64,000 nt of DNA from Tannerellaceae bacterium (GTDB lineage Bacteria > Bacteroidota > Bacteroidia > Bacteroidales > Tannerellaceae), in contig JAIRRS010000152.1 of assembly GCA_031255855.1 (NCBI GenBank), forward strand, positions 1-64,000, given 5' to 3'. The position numbers and the translations under genes were made by a program. The notes under the pieces are model-generated. The model ran no database searches and was not told the origin of the DNA. It was given only the letters and a program-made list of their open reading frames with translations. Positions 1 through 9,310 of this stretch are shown here, piece by piece (the stretch's first letter is position 1; each line of letters starts with the position of its first letter).

Positions 1-100
1 CATATTCGTTATTTTTTTTGAGATTACTCCAAATACATCAAACAATACGTACCTATGTTATTAACTGCAAATATATTGAAAATTCGACAGGTATCATTAA

Positions 101-188
101 AAATTCATTGGGATGATTCAGGGAAAACATCCCAATGATTTAGGAAGATCATCTCAATGAAACCAAGAGAACATCCAGATGAATTTTT
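101..188 (+). repeat. 88-nt intergenic palindromic repeat, copy 1
   Basis: First of four ungapped 88-nt copies. Its first half is a perfect hairpin: TCATTGGGATG, a 12-nt loop, then CATCCCAATGA. Its second half carries TCATCTCAATG and CATCCAGATGA, which pair imperfectly. Similarity to copy 2 continues about 11 nt past the right end (CAAGCAATACA, to about 199). It lies upstream of the helicase promoter. Weak ORFs crossing it on both strands look accidental. Confidence 0.85.
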
Positions 189-236
189 CAAGCAATACAA
201 AGAGCGTATTAAAATCTCATGAAGCGGGAACTCGCG

Positions 237-268
237 TTTGTGATTGTCGTTTAAAATGCTTACTATTG
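237..268 (+). promoter_or_regulatory. putative Bacteroidetes-type promoter of the helicase gene
   Basis: TTTG at 237-240 is followed after 20 nt by TACTATTG at 261-268, one base off the -7 consensus TAnnTTTG. It lies 63 nt before the TTG start codon of the helicase. Confidence 0.4.
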
Positions 269-330
269 TGCTCCATTGGCGATGATTCAGGCCGGTTGGA
301 AACGTTTTATTCATTTATTTTTTCCATTCG

Positions 331-2331
331 TTGGAATTTCAAATTGATACAGACAACAAAGAGTTTCAGGATGCCCTGCAATTAGTGACGCGTACGCGGC
401 AGTCGGTATTCCTTACCGGAAAGGCCGGGACCGGGAAATCTACGTTCCTGAAATATATCTGCAAGCACACGAAAAAGAAACACGTTGTGCTGGCTCCTAC
501 CGGTATTGCAGCCATCAATGCCGCGGGAGTAACGATTCATTCGTTTTTCAAGTTGCCGTTTCGCCCGATATTACCCGACGACCCAGACCTAAGCCTGAAA
601 GACGGGCGTATATTTGAATTTTTCAAATACAAGAAGTCGCACCGGAAATTACTCACCGAAGTGGAACTGATTATTATTGACGAGATCTCCATGGTGAGGG
701 CGGATACGATTGACTGCATCGACCGCATCCTGCGGGTGTTTTCGGGAAATACGCGCCTGCCTTTCGGGGGAAAGCAGTTGCTTTTCGTAGGAGATATTTT
801 CCAGTTGGAGCCGGTTGTGCCGTCGGATCAGAAAGATATACTCAACCTTTTTTATGCCAATCCATTCTTTTTTTCCGCCCATGTGTTTAAAGAAATCAAC
901 CTGGTTCCGATTGAATTGCAAAAGGCGTACCGCCAAACCGACGCGGTTTTCCTTACTATATTGGACAGGATACGGAGCAATACGACCCGGAAACAAGATC
1001 TGGATATTCTGAACGCCCGCTGTTTTCCTACTTTTTCGCCCAGGAACGAAGATATGTATATCACCCTTGCTACCCGGCGCGACCAAGTGGACTACATCAA
1101 TGAAAAGAAGCTGGAGGAACTCCCCGGCGAAGAATACGTGTGTACAGGAATTATCGAAGGCGATTTTCCCGAATCGTCCCTTCCCACGCAACTACGGCTG
1201 GCCATTAAGGAGCAGGCACAGATCATCTTTATCGACAATGATCCGGAGCGCCGCTGGGTAAACGGAACCATTGGGATGATATCCGGAATTGACGGGGACG
1301 GCCATGTGTCGGCCTTGCTGGAAAACGGGGCAGAACACCTGGTGGAACCCACTTCGTGGAGAAACTACCGGTATAAATACAACGAAAAGGAAAAGCGGAT
1401 TGAAGAAGAAATCATCGGCAGTTTCCGGCAATTGCCTATCCGGCTGGCCTGGGCGATTACGGTACACAAAAGCCAGGGGCTGACATTCAGCCGCGTGGTG
1501 GCAGACTTCACGGGAGGCGTCTTTGCCGGAGGACAGACATACGTAGCGCTCAGCCGCTGCACGACATTGGAAGGACTGGTGTTGAAAAGCAAAATAAGCA
1601 ACCGGGATATTTTTGTAAAGAAAGAGATTGTGGCTTTCAGCCAAGTATTTAACAACCGGAAACTTATCGAGACAGCCATTCGCGACAGCGAAGCCGAACT
1701 GCTGTACGCGCAGGCCGCCCATTTGTTTGACAAAGGCGACATAAAGGAGGCCGTGGAGCATTTTTCGGCTGCTGTGGAGAAACGGAACGAACTGAGCCAA
1801 CCGGCGGTGCAACGGCTTGTCCGCTTCAAACTGCAACGTATCAATACGATCCGGGGACAAATGGAAGCCCTGCGCGAAGAACTGCACAAGCAACGGGAAA
1901 TCCAAAAGGAGTATGCCCACGAATATTTTCTGATGGGGCATGAATGTATTACGATAGCGGGTGATCTGAACGCTGCCATCCGCAACTTTGACAAGGCGCT
2001 GAAACTCGACCCCTCCCTGGTGGATGTGTGGGTAAGGAAAGGGATGGCGCTGGTGGATTTGGAAGACCTCCAGCGCGCGCTGACATGCTTCAACGAAGCG
2101 GTGAGGTTAAGCCCCCTTACTTTCAGCGGCCGGTATCACCGGGGGAAATGCCTGATTGCTCTGAAACACTATGAAGCGGCCGTTGCAGACCTGGAGAAAG
2201 CCGTGACCCTGTCGCCCGGCCATTTCCTCGCACATGGCCATTTAGCCAAAGCTTACCGGGCGCTTGGGGACGTTGACCGTGCCCAACACCATCAGGACAT
2301 TTCCGACAAACTCCGCCGGAAAAACAGTTGA
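331..2331 (+). CDS. PIF1/RecD-like DNA helicase with C-terminal TPR repeats
   Basis: Predicted ATP-dependent SF1 DNA helicase, cytoplasmic, acting on replication or recombination intermediates. Walker A (GKAGTGKST) is at residues 30-38, a Walker B DE pair is near 117-118, and the SF1 motif VI-like VHKSQGLTF begins at about 378. From about residue 454 the protein becomes helical tetratricopeptide repeats, with clear units between about 525 and 655. The start is TTG at 331: the frame is open back to a stop at 283 but contains no ATG before the Walker A. Helicases of this build with a TPR tail occur in Bacteroidales; the TPR part probably binds a protein partner (inference). It stands alone, with about 1 kb of non-coding DNA behind it. 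The helicase call is firm; the biological role is unknown. Confidence 0.85.
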   Translation: MEFQIDTDNKEFQDALQLVTRTRQSVFLTGKAGTGKSTFLKYICKHTKKKHVVLAPTGIAAINAAGVTIHSFFKLPFRPILPDDPDLSLKDGRIFEFFKYKKSHRKLLTEVELIIIDEISMVRADTIDCIDRILRVFSGNTRLPFGGKQLLFVGDIFQLEPVVPSDQKDILNLFYANPFFFSAHVFKEINLVPIELQKAYRQTDAVFLTILDRIRSNTTRKQDLDILNARCFPTFSPRNEDMYITLATRRDQVDYINEKKLEELPGEEYVCTGIIEGDFPESSLPTQLRLAIKEQAQIIFIDNDPERRWVNGTIGMISGIDGDGHVSALLENGAEHLVEPTSWRNYRYKYNEKEKRIEEEIIGSFRQLPIRLAWAITVHKSQGLTFSRVVADFTGGVFAGGQTYVALSRCTTLEGLVLKSKISNRDIFVKKEIVAFSQVFNNRKLIETAIRDSEAELLYAQAAHLFDKGDIKEAVEHFSAAVEKRNELSQPAVQRLVRFKLQRINTIRGQMEALREELHKQREIQKEYAHEYFLMGHECITIAGDLNAAIRNFDKALKLDPSLVDVWVRKGMALVDLEDLQRALTCFNEAVRLSPLTFSGRYHRGKCLIALKHYEAAVADLEKAVTLSPGHFLAHGHLAKAYRALGDVDRAQHHQDISDKLRRKNS

Positions 2332-3337
2332 TTTACCCCTCTACATCGCCCATAAACAGAGCCTATTCGCCGAAAACACCCTTTTCTGCGAATTAAACAT
2401 TCCATGTATGCCATTAATTTCTGCATGTGCAGACAAATGCTAATTGCCTTTGTTTGACGGATTGTACGCTTTGGTTGTTTCGGGATCGATGCCGCTTGGC
2501 TTTTCCGGCATTTTACCTGTCGGTATAATTACCTGTAAAAGATCAGCGATGATTTGTCTGCGCTTGCAGTTTTTATATTTCCAAGTGGTTGAGTGATTAC
2601 CAAAAGGTTCGTTTTTTTATCTATTGCGTGTGTAAAAGTTTTCCAGTTTGCCGGTATCGCATATGGATATATCCTTGTTATGATGGGCTTTTTTTGGAGG
2701 TGTCAAATTTGCCGATAGAGTGAAAAGTTTTCCTTTTTGTTAAACATCCTATATACGTTGTCGTACGAAACAACAAAATCCTTTGTTTCAAATCTGGGTA
2801 GAAACGTTCCACTTCCGTTCTGTTTTTTAGTGATAATCCTATTCTTTTTTACAAATCCGGAACCTGTTGAGATACGATTGGGGAGATTGTTTTCTGTGTG
2901 GAGGAATTTGTTGAGGGGTGAGTGGTGTGATTGTTTTCCGTAAGAGTTTATTTGAGGAGGAGGCCGGGCGATCGACTTTTCCTAATCGCGCATGCTTGCG
3001 AAATTCGAACGGACAACGTTTGGGATTGGCTTGCCGGGAGGCGCTTTTTTCGTCTGCTTATCAATCGATCCTGTTTGATTCTTTTTCTTTATTATTTTAT
3101 TGTTTGATAGATTGATTATTTATTATAATTATTTTAATATAAAATATACGTTGATTTGTTTGCTTTATTATTGTTTTTGATTATTTTTTCTGTTTTCTTG
3201 TATGAGATTCATGGGTGTACATTGTGATCGTATAACCGGCTTATATTGTTTGTTTAAATGGGCTATATTGCTCTTGTTGCGCGGTGGTTGTTTTTTTATA
3301 GTTGTATTTATTTTTATTATATATTTATTGAGTATTA
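2332..3337. other. about 1 kb without a recognisable gene
   Basis: No convincing coding sequence on either strand. Two short plus-strand frames (2737-2943 and 2918-3115) are low-complexity and resemble no family. The first 400 bases are of mixed composition. From about 3100 the plus strand becomes very A/T-rich and T/G-biased. I see no DnaA-box cluster, tRNA, riboswitch core or insertion-sequence ends. It could be a decayed gene or long flanking DNA. Confidence 0.5.
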
Positions 3338-3676
3338 TTATTTTTTATTTGGCTTTAAATCTGTTTGTTTTTGAGATGTAATTGTTTGTTTTTGAAAACA
3401 GTACCGGAGCATTGCGACAGGATGGTACAGTATCATCCTTGGGCCGGAGAAGCGCATGACGGCGCGTATCTTTTCGCGGTAGGCTGGGGCATAGCAATGC
3501 GTGGGGCATTTTTTGCAAGCTGTTTTGTTCTCTCCATAGCGGCATGTATTGAGTTTTTTTTCCGCGTATTCCAATAACTTTTGACAGTCGGGGCATCGTG
3601 TGGCAGATTTGTGTTTTTTCCGGCAATAGAGCACAATCATCCACTTCACGATTCGTTTTTCCTGTTTAATGTGCAT
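3338..3676 (-). CDS. small cysteine-rich protein of the 'nitrous oxide-stimulated promoter' family
   Basis: A 112-aa protein with the layout of the family named 'nitrous oxide-stimulated promoter' (Pfam YbgA-like small proteins). It has an N-terminal KRIVKWMIVLYCRKKH helix, CPDCQKLLEYA, then a cysteine cluster ending KKCPTHCY, and a closing REKIRAVMRFSGPRMILYHP segment. The family name comes from an expression observation and no biochemical function is established. The cysteine pattern suggests a zinc or other metal site (inference). The C-terminal 20 residues are basic and low-complexity and vary in such proteins. It is a lone minus-strand gene between two non-coding stretches. Family call fairly sure, function unknown. 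Confidence 0.75.
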   Translation of the reverse strand: MHIKQEKRIVKWMIVLYCRKKHKSATRCPDCQKLLEYAEKKLNTCRYGENKTACKKCPTHCYAPAYREKIRAVMRFSGPRMILYHPVAMLRYCFQKQTITSQKQTDLKPNKK

Positions 3677-3918
3677 TACTTTGTTGGTTTGTGATTTTCA
3701 CGCGGTAAAGGTATTGTTTTTCTTTTTGTGTTTTTCTTTTTTGTATGGTTTGTTCGTGGGGATGGCGGAGAGGGGTGTCTGTTTGTATTTGTTATGTTTT
3801 GTGGCGTGTTTGGTAACAATTTGTTTGTTTTTCTTGTTTTATTGATGCGAATTGTTACCATTCTGTATTTTCATAAACATTTAGTTTGTAAAAATGTTTC
3901 TTGTATATCAAAAAGGTA

Positions 3919-3926
3919 TATATTTG
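3919..3926 (+). promoter_or_regulatory. -7 box of the dapF operon promoter
   Basis: TATATTTG is an exact TAnnTTTG match 49 nt before the dapF ATG. A start at 3894 would lie upstream of this box, which favours the ATG at 3975. Confidence 0.5.
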
Positions 3927-3974
3927 CTGTGTATAAAGTCAAAAAGTAACAATAATTTATATTTTAACAACAAA

Positions 3975-4796
3975 ATGATAGATTTTATCCGTTTTACGAA
4001 GATGCATGGAGCAGGGAATGATTATATTTATGTAAATACGATGGAATTTCCGGTGGATTGTCCTGAGGAACTAGCGGTGCGTTGGAGTTGCCGTCATACG
4101 GGGATTGGCGCGGATGGGCTGGTGTTGGTCGGCGCGTCGGAGGTGGCTGATTTCAGTATGCGTATTTTTAATGCGGATGGTTCGGAGGCGATGATGTGCG
4201 GAAATGCTTCGCGCTGTATAGGTAAGTATGTCTATGAGAAGAGCCTCACCACTAGCAAAGTGGTGAGGCTTGAAACGCTTTCGGGGATCCGGGAGTTGAG
4301 GTTGTGCGTGTCTGACGGCTGTGTGGAGGAGGTGACGGTGGATATGGGGATGGCTGAGGTGGTGGAGCGGTTGCTTGCGCTTGAGGTGGACGGCATGTGT
4401 TATGAGGGGATGGTGGTGTCGATGGGTAATCCTCATTTTGTGGTATTTACAGATGATTTAGGGTTGGCTGATATTGACCGGTTGGGGCCGTTGTTGGAGT
4501 GTCATCCGTATTTTGCGAATCGTACGAATGTGGAGTTTGTGCATGTTTTGTCGCCGGGGCGGTTGCGTATGCGTGTGTGGGAGCGTGGTTCGGGTGTTAC
4601 GCTGGCTTGCGGGACGGGAGCTTGTGCTTCGGCTGTGGCTGGTGTGTTGAATGGTTTTAGTGGGGAGGCATGTGTTGTGGAGATGGATGGAGGTTGTTTG
4701 TCGATTCGCTTGGATGCGGCTTCCGGCAGGGTTTTTATGACTGGAGGTGCGGCGTTTGTTTATGAAGGTGAGATTGGTTTAGGTAATTATAAATAA
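3975..4796 (+). CDS. dapF: diaminopimelate epimerase DapF
   Basis: Interconverts LL- and meso-diaminopimelate in lysine and peptidoglycan precursor synthesis, in the cytoplasm. The 273-aa length is normal. Both catalytic cysteines are present in their motifs (MMCGNASRC and ACGTGACAS), along with the N-terminal [11 protein letters not shown] signature. The start is ATG 3975; the frame is open further upstream, but this start gives the family N-terminus and follows a promoter box. dapL follows after 7 nt, so the product of the aminotransferase and its epimerase are co-made. The plus strand here is strongly G/T-biased, and a perfect 12-bp inverted repeat lies inside the gene at 4242-4270. Confidence 0.97.
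   Translation: MIDFIRFTKMHGAGNDYIYVNTMEFPVDCPEELAVRWSCRHTGIGADGLVLVGASEVADFSMRIFNADGSEAMMCGNASRCIGKYVYEKSLTTSKVVRLETLSGIRELRLCVSDGCVEEVTVDMGMAEVVERLLALEVDGMCYEGMVVSMGNPHFVVFTDDLGLADIDRLGPLLECHPYFANRTNVEFVHVLSPGRLRMRVWERGSGVTLACGTGACASAVAGVLNGFSGEACVVEMDGGCLSIRLDAASGRVFMTGGAAFVYEGEIGLGNYK
4242..4270 (+). other. perfect 12-bp hairpin inside dapF
   Basis: AGCCTCACCACT, loop AGCAA, AGTGGTGAGGCT. The stem is perfect and lies wholly in coding sequence, without a following U-tract, so it is not a standard terminator. Confidence 0.8.
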
Positions 4797-4803
4797 AACT
4801 ATC

Positions 4804-6030
4804 ATGGCTTTAATTAATGAGCATTTTCTGAAGTTGCAGAATGGTTATTTGTTTTCGGAGATAGCTAAGAGGGTAAATGCTTTCAGGGTGACGCATCCGA
4901 AAGAGCGTGTTATCAGTTTAGGTATTGGTGATGTGACGCTTCCACTGGCTCCTGCTGTGTGTGAGGCGATGCACCGGGCGGTGGACGAGTTGGGTAGGAG
5001 AGAGACGTTTCGGGGGTATGGCCCAGAACAGGGGTATCCTTTTTTGGTGGACGCGATTATCCGGCATGATTATGCGAGCCGGGGTGTGTCGCTTGATCCG
5101 GGGGAGGTGTTTGTGAGTGATGGTTCGAAGAGTGATACGGGGAATATAGGAGATATTTTGCGTCATGATAATAGTATTGGTGTGACAGATCCGGTATATC
5201 CGGTGTATATTGATTCGAATGTGATGGCTGGTCGTACGGGTTTTTCCGACGGCGGCAGGTGGAGTGATGTGGTGTATATTCCTTGTACGGAGGAGAATGG
5301 GTTTGTGCCTGATCTTCCGAGCCGGCGGGTGGATATCTTGTATCTGTGTTATCCGAATAATCCGACAGGTGTGTCGCTTTCGCGTGACGAGCTGAAGAAG
5401 TGGGTGAATTATGCGTTGGCGAATGATGTAATTATTATGTATGATGCGGCTTATGAGGCATATATTTGTAATCCGGAGATTCCTCATTCTATTTATGAAA
5501 TTAAGGGTGCGAAGAAGGTGGCGATAGAGTTTCGCAGTTTTTCGAAAACGGCTGGTTTTACGGGTGTGAGGTGTGGATATACAGTGGTTCCGAAGGAGTT
5601 GAATGGTTTTACGCTGGATGGTCGCAGGGTGTCGCTGAATGAGCTTTGGAGCCGTAGGCAGGCGACGAAATTTAATGGTACGAGTTATGTGACGCAACGT
5701 GGAGCTGAGGCGGTGTATTCGGCTACGGGTCGGGAGCAGATTGGTGCGTCGGTGGATTATTATATGACGAATGCGCGGATGATGCGCGCGTGTTTGCAGG
5801 AGTGCGGGCTGAAGGTATATGGAGGTGAGGATGCGCCGTATGTATGGGTGAAGACTCCTGACGGTATGAGTTCGTGGAGGTTTTTCGAGCGGCTTTTGTA
5901 TGAAGCTTTTATTGTGGGTACGCCTGGCGTGGGTTTTGGTCCGAGTGGCGAGGGGTATTTGCGGTTTACGGCGTTTGGGGAGCGTGAGGAGATGCTTGAG
6001 GCGATGTCGCGTTTGCGTAGGTATATTTGA
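4804..6030 (+). CDS. dapL: LL-diaminopimelate aminotransferase DapL
   Basis: PLP enzyme that converts tetrahydrodipicolinate plus glutamate to LL-diaminopimelate in one step, bypassing the succinylated or acetylated intermediates. At 408 aa it has the family length. The PLP-lysine region is [15 protein letters not shown], preceded by [10 protein letters not shown]. The N-terminal [21 protein letters not shown] is typical of DapL rather than of generic aspartate aminotransferases. It sits 7 nt after dapF, and together the two give meso-DAP. The third codon positions share the strong G/T bias of dapF. Confidence 0.96.
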   Translation: MALINEHFLKLQNGYLFSEIAKRVNAFRVTHPKERVISLGIGDVTLPLAPAVCEAMHRAVDELGRRETFRGYGPEQGYPFLVDAIIRHDYASRGVSLDPGEVFVSDGSKSDTGNIGDILRHDNSIGVTDPVYPVYIDSNVMAGRTGFSDGGRWSDVVYIPCTEENGFVPDLPSRRVDILYLCYPNNPTGVSLSRDELKKWVNYALANDVIIMYDAAYEAYICNPEIPHSIYEIKGAKKVAIEFRSFSKTAGFTGVRCGYTVVPKELNGFTLDGRRVSLNELWSRRQATKFNGTSYVTQRGAEAVYSATGREQIGASVDYYMTNARMMRACLQECGLKVYGGEDAPYVWVKTPDGMSSWRFFERLLYEAFIVGTPGVGFGPSGEGYLRFTAFGEREEMLEAMSRLRRYI

Positions 6031-6054
6031 TTATCAACATAAAAGTATTGTGTT

Positions 6055-7089
6055 ATGGGACTTATTATTCCGAGTGATTACAGGGCGACGTTGTTGCCCG
6101 AGACAACTGAACAGGCGATTCAGTTGCTGAAAAAGAGTTTTCAAGATAAGTTGACGAAAGATTTTAATTTGCGGCGTGTGACGGCTCCTTTGTTTGTGTT
6201 GTCCGGGACGGGAATCAATGATGATCTTAACGGAGTGGAGCGTCCGGTTTCTTTTCCGGTCAAGTGTATGGGAGACCGGAAGGCTGAGGTGGTTCATTCG
6301 CTGGCGAAATGGAAGCGTTTGAAGCTGGGGGCTTATCGTATTCCTCCGGGTTATGGTCTTTATACGGATATGAATGCTATCCGTTGTGATGAGGAGCTTG
6401 ACAACCTTCATTCGCTGTATGTGGATCAGTGGGATTGGGAGAAGACTATCGGTGAGGGAGACAGGACGCTTGATTTTTTGAAAAAGACGGTGAGGCGTCT
6501 TTATGTTTTGCTTCGTGAGATTGAGCAGCTTGTTTATGAGAGTTACCCGCATATTACGCCTTCTCTTCCGGGGGATATTACGTTTATCCATTCGGAAGAG
6601 TTGTTGCAGATGTATCCCGGCTTGCCGGCGCGTGAACGGGAGGCGGAGGTAGCGAAGAAGTTTGGCGCTGTGTTTATTATCGGGATTGGAAATCCACTTA
6701 CGGATGGAAAGAAGCATGATGGGCGCGCACCGGATTATGATGACTGGAGCACGCTGAACAGTGATGGTTTTTACGGACTTAATGGCGACATTATTTTCTG
6801 GGACGAAGTGTTGTCGTGTGCGTTTGAGTTGTCGTCGATGGGAATCCGCGTGGATAAGGAGTCGCTGTTGAGGCAATTGGAGTTGTGCGACTGTCTTGAT
6901 CGCAGGGAATTATCGTTTCACCAGGCGTTGCTTGAGGATCGTATTCCTTTGTCGATTGGAGGAGGGATTGGGCAGAGCCGGTTGTGTATGTTTTTCCTTA
7001 AGAAGGCGCATATCGGCGAGGTTCAGGCGTCTATCTGGCCCGAGGAGCAGGCGTCTGTTTGCAAGGAGAATGGTATTATACTATTATAA
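6055..7089 (+). CDS. asnA: aspartate-ammonia ligase AsnA
   Basis: Ammonia-dependent asparagine synthetase, related to class II aminoacyl-tRNA synthetases. The 344-aa protein carries the family's GTGINDDLNGVERPVSFPVK segment near residue 50, YTDMNAIRCDEELDNLHSLYVDQWDWEK, and the C-terminal GGGIGQSRLCMFFLKKAHIGEVQ. It starts 24 nt after dapL and is followed 34 nt later by glutamine synthetase, so the run joins two ammonia-fixing enzymes to the DAP branch of aspartate metabolism. Co-transcription is inferred from spacing. Confidence 0.97.
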   Translation: MGLIIPSDYRATLLPETTEQAIQLLKKSFQDKLTKDFNLRRVTAPLFVLSGTGINDDLNGVERPVSFPVKCMGDRKAEVVHSLAKWKRLKLGAYRIPPGYGLYTDMNAIRCDEELDNLHSLYVDQWDWEKTIGEGDRTLDFLKKTVRRLYVLLREIEQLVYESYPHITPSLPGDITFIHSEELLQMYPGLPAREREAEVAKKFGAVFIIGIGNPLTDGKKHDGRAPDYDDWSTLNSDGFYGLNGDIIFWDEVLSCAFELSSMGIRVDKESLLRQLELCDCLDRRELSFHQALLEDRIPLSIGGGIGQSRLCMFFLKKAHIGEVQASIWPEEQASVCKENGIILL

Positions 7090-7123
7090 GTTGCGCGCGG
7101 TGTGTTTTTAAAAAGATCGAATA

Positions 7124-9310
7124 ATGAGTACATTAAGATTCAGAGTTGTAGAGGCGGCGTTTAAGAAGAAGGCCGTGGAAGTGTGTAGTCCTGCCGGTAA
7201 GCCTTCGGAGTATTTTGCACGGAAGGTGTTTAACCGCGAGAAGATGTTAAGATATCTTCCGGAGAAAGCGTATGCCCAACTGGCGGATTCGATAGATAAT
7301 GGTACGCCACTGGATCGCGGGACGGCCGACGCAGTGGCTTTGGGGATGAAGAAGTGGGCGATTGAGATGGGTGCGACGCATTATACGCATTGGTTTCATC
7401 CTTTGACGGAAGGGACGGCAGAGAAGCACGATTCGTTTGTGGATCTGGATGGTAAGGGTGGACTTGTGGAGAAGTTTTCGGGCAAGTTACTCATCCAGCA
7501 GGAGCCGGATGCTTCGAGTTTTCCCAGCGGAGGTATCCGCAATACGTTTGAGGCCCGCGGGTATACGGCTTGGGATCCGTCTTCACCGGCGTTTATTATT
7601 GACGATACGCTTTGTATTCCTACCATATTCATTTCGTATACGGGAGAGTCGCTCGACTATAAGGCGCCTCTCCTGAGAGCTTTGGAGGCTGTGGGGAAGG
7701 CGGCGGCCGGTGTTTGCCGTTATTTTGACCCTGGCGTGAAAAAAGTGTATGCCTACCTGGGATGGGAGCAGGAGTATTTTCTGGTGGACGAAGGGCTGTA
7801 TGCGGCTCGTCCGGATCTTTTGCTTACGGGTCGTACGCTGATGGGGCATGAGAGCAGTAAGAACCAACAGCTTGAAGACCACTATTTCGGCGCTATCCCC
7901 ACCCGCGTACAGGCGTTTATGAAAGAGTTGGAGATAGAAGCCCTTGAACTGGGCATTCCCCTGAAGACGCGGCATAACGAGGTGGCGCCGAACCAGTTTG
8001 AAGTGGCTCCGATATTTGAGGAGTGTAACCTTGCTAATGACCATAACCTCCTGGTGATGGCTTTGATGCGCAAGGTTTCGCGTAAGCATGGCTTTCGCGT
8101 GCTCTTGCATGAAAAGCCGTTTAAGGGCATCAACGGGTCGGGCAAGCATAATAACTGGTCGCTGGGAACGGATGGCGGCGTGGGGCTGATGTCGCCGGGT
8201 AAAAGCCCAGAGGAGAACCTGCGGTTTATCACTTTTGTGGTGAATGTGCTGAAGGCTGTGTACAGGCATAACGGGCTTTTGAAAGCCAGTATCATTTCGG
8301 CCAATAACGCGCACCGGCTGGGAGCAAACGAGGCGCCTCCGGCTATCCTTTCGAGTTTTTTGGGTTCGCAGGTAACGGCGGTGCTGGAACGTTTGGAAAA
8401 CACGGATGTGAATGAGGTAGTGGTGGAAGGAAAACAAGGGATGAAGCCGGACATAGCCCGTATTCCGGAGCTTTTGCTGGATAACACGGATCGCAACCGG
8501 ACGTCGGCGTTTGCCTTCACGGGTAACCGCTTTGAGTTTCGCGCGGTGGGTTCGGAGGCCAATTGTGCCGCCGCCATGCTGGCGCTGAATGCTGCCGTAG
8601 CCGAGCAGTTGACGCTATTCAAGGCAGAAGTAGACAGGGAAATGGCTTCGGGCAAGGAAACGTTTGCCGCCATCTTGGAGACGCTCCGCAAGGATATCAA
8701 AGAAAGCAAGCCGATTCGCTTTGACGGAAATGGCTATTCGGAAGCGTGGAAGGCAGAGGCCCTGAGACGCGGGCTGGACTGCGAGACCAGCGTTCCGTTG
8801 ATTATCGACGCCTACCTGAAGGATAGCTCGGTAAGGATGTTTGAACGTACGGGCGTGATGACGCGCAAGGAACTGGAGGCGCGTAACGAGGTGAAGTGGG
8901 AAACGTATACCAAGAAAATCCAGATAGAAGCCCGCGTGCTGGGCGACTTGGCCATGAACCATATTATCCCGATAGCCACCCGCTACCAGTCGTCGCTGAT
9001 AGACAATGTGTATAAGATGCGCGACCTTTTCCCTGCCGACAAGGCCGCGAGGATGTCGGTGCGCAACCTGGAGATTATTGAAGACATAGCCGAGCATATC
9101 TGCTTTATCAAGGAGAAGACCGATGAGATGGTGGAGGCCCGCAAAGTGGCAAACAAGATAACGAGCGAGCGCGAGAAGGCGATTGCGTACCACGATAAAG
9201 TGTTTCCCATGCTTGACGAGATACGGTATCATATCGATAAGCTGGAACTGGTGGTGGATGATGAGATATGGACGCTACCCAAGTATAGGGAACTTTTGTT
9301 TATCCGGTAG
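7124..9310 (+). CDS. glnN: type III glutamine synthetase
   Basis: Glutamine synthetase of the large GSIII class (728 aa, the usual size), making glutamine from glutamate, ammonia and ATP. Family segments include LIQQEPDASSFPSGG, the metal-site region RHNEVAPNQFEVAP, GSGKHNNWSLGTDGG and ANNAHRLGANEAPPAILSSFLG. GSIII is the main ammonia-assimilating form in Bacteroides. The ATG at 7124 is 34 nt after asnA. Codon use is less G/T-skewed towards the 3' half. No clear rho-independent terminator follows. The symbol glnN is the usual GSIII name; glnA would also be used. Confidence 0.96.
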   Translation: MSTLRFRVVEAAFKKKAVEVCSPAGKPSEYFARKVFNREKMLRYLPEKAYAQLADSIDNGTPLDRGTADAVALGMKKWAIEMGATHYTHWFHPLTEGTAEKHDSFVDLDGKGGLVEKFSGKLLIQQEPDASSFPSGGIRNTFEARGYTAWDPSSPAFIIDDTLCIPTIFISYTGESLDYKAPLLRALEAVGKAAAGVCRYFDPGVKKVYAYLGWEQEYFLVDEGLYAARPDLLLTGRTLMGHESSKNQQLEDHYFGAIPTRVQAFMKELEIEALELGIPLKTRHNEVAPNQFEVAPIFEECNLANDHNLLVMALMRKVSRKHGFRVLLHEKPFKGINGSGKHNNWSLGTDGGVGLMSPGKSPEENLRFITFVVNVLKAVYRHNGLLKASIISANNAHRLGANEAPPAILSSFLGSQVTAVLERLENTDVNEVVVEGKQGMKPDIARIPELLLDNTDRNRTSAFAFTGNRFEFRAVGSEANCAAAMLALNAAVAEQLTLFKAEVDREMASGKETFAAILETLRKDIKESKPIRFDGNGYSEAWKAEALRRGLDCETSVPLIIDAYLKDSSVRMFERTGVMTRKELEARNEVKWETYTKKIQIEARVLGDLAMNHIIPIATRYQSSLIDNVYKMRDLFPADKAARMSVRNLEIIEDIAEHICFIKEKTDEMVEARKVANKITSEREKAIAYHDKVFPMLDEIRYHIDKLELVVDDEIWTLPKYRELLFIR

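Noticed and set aside
105-385. Short frames crossing repeat copy 1
   Set aside because: They translate the repeat itself and do not recur in frame at the other copies.
2737-3115. Two overlapping plus-strand frames of 65-68 aa
   Set aside because: Low-complexity, no family resemblance, no signal or membrane logic, in T-rich DNA where stops of this kind are scarce by chance.
2332-3337. Replication origin near the skew change
   Set aside because: No cluster of DnaA boxes (TTATCCACA-like) and no dnaA, rpmH or similar marker genes nearby.
3676-3949. Short frames rich in Phe/Val or Asn/Thr/Lys on the two strands
   Set aside because: They reflect the T/G composition of the spacer; one overlaps the dapF promoter.
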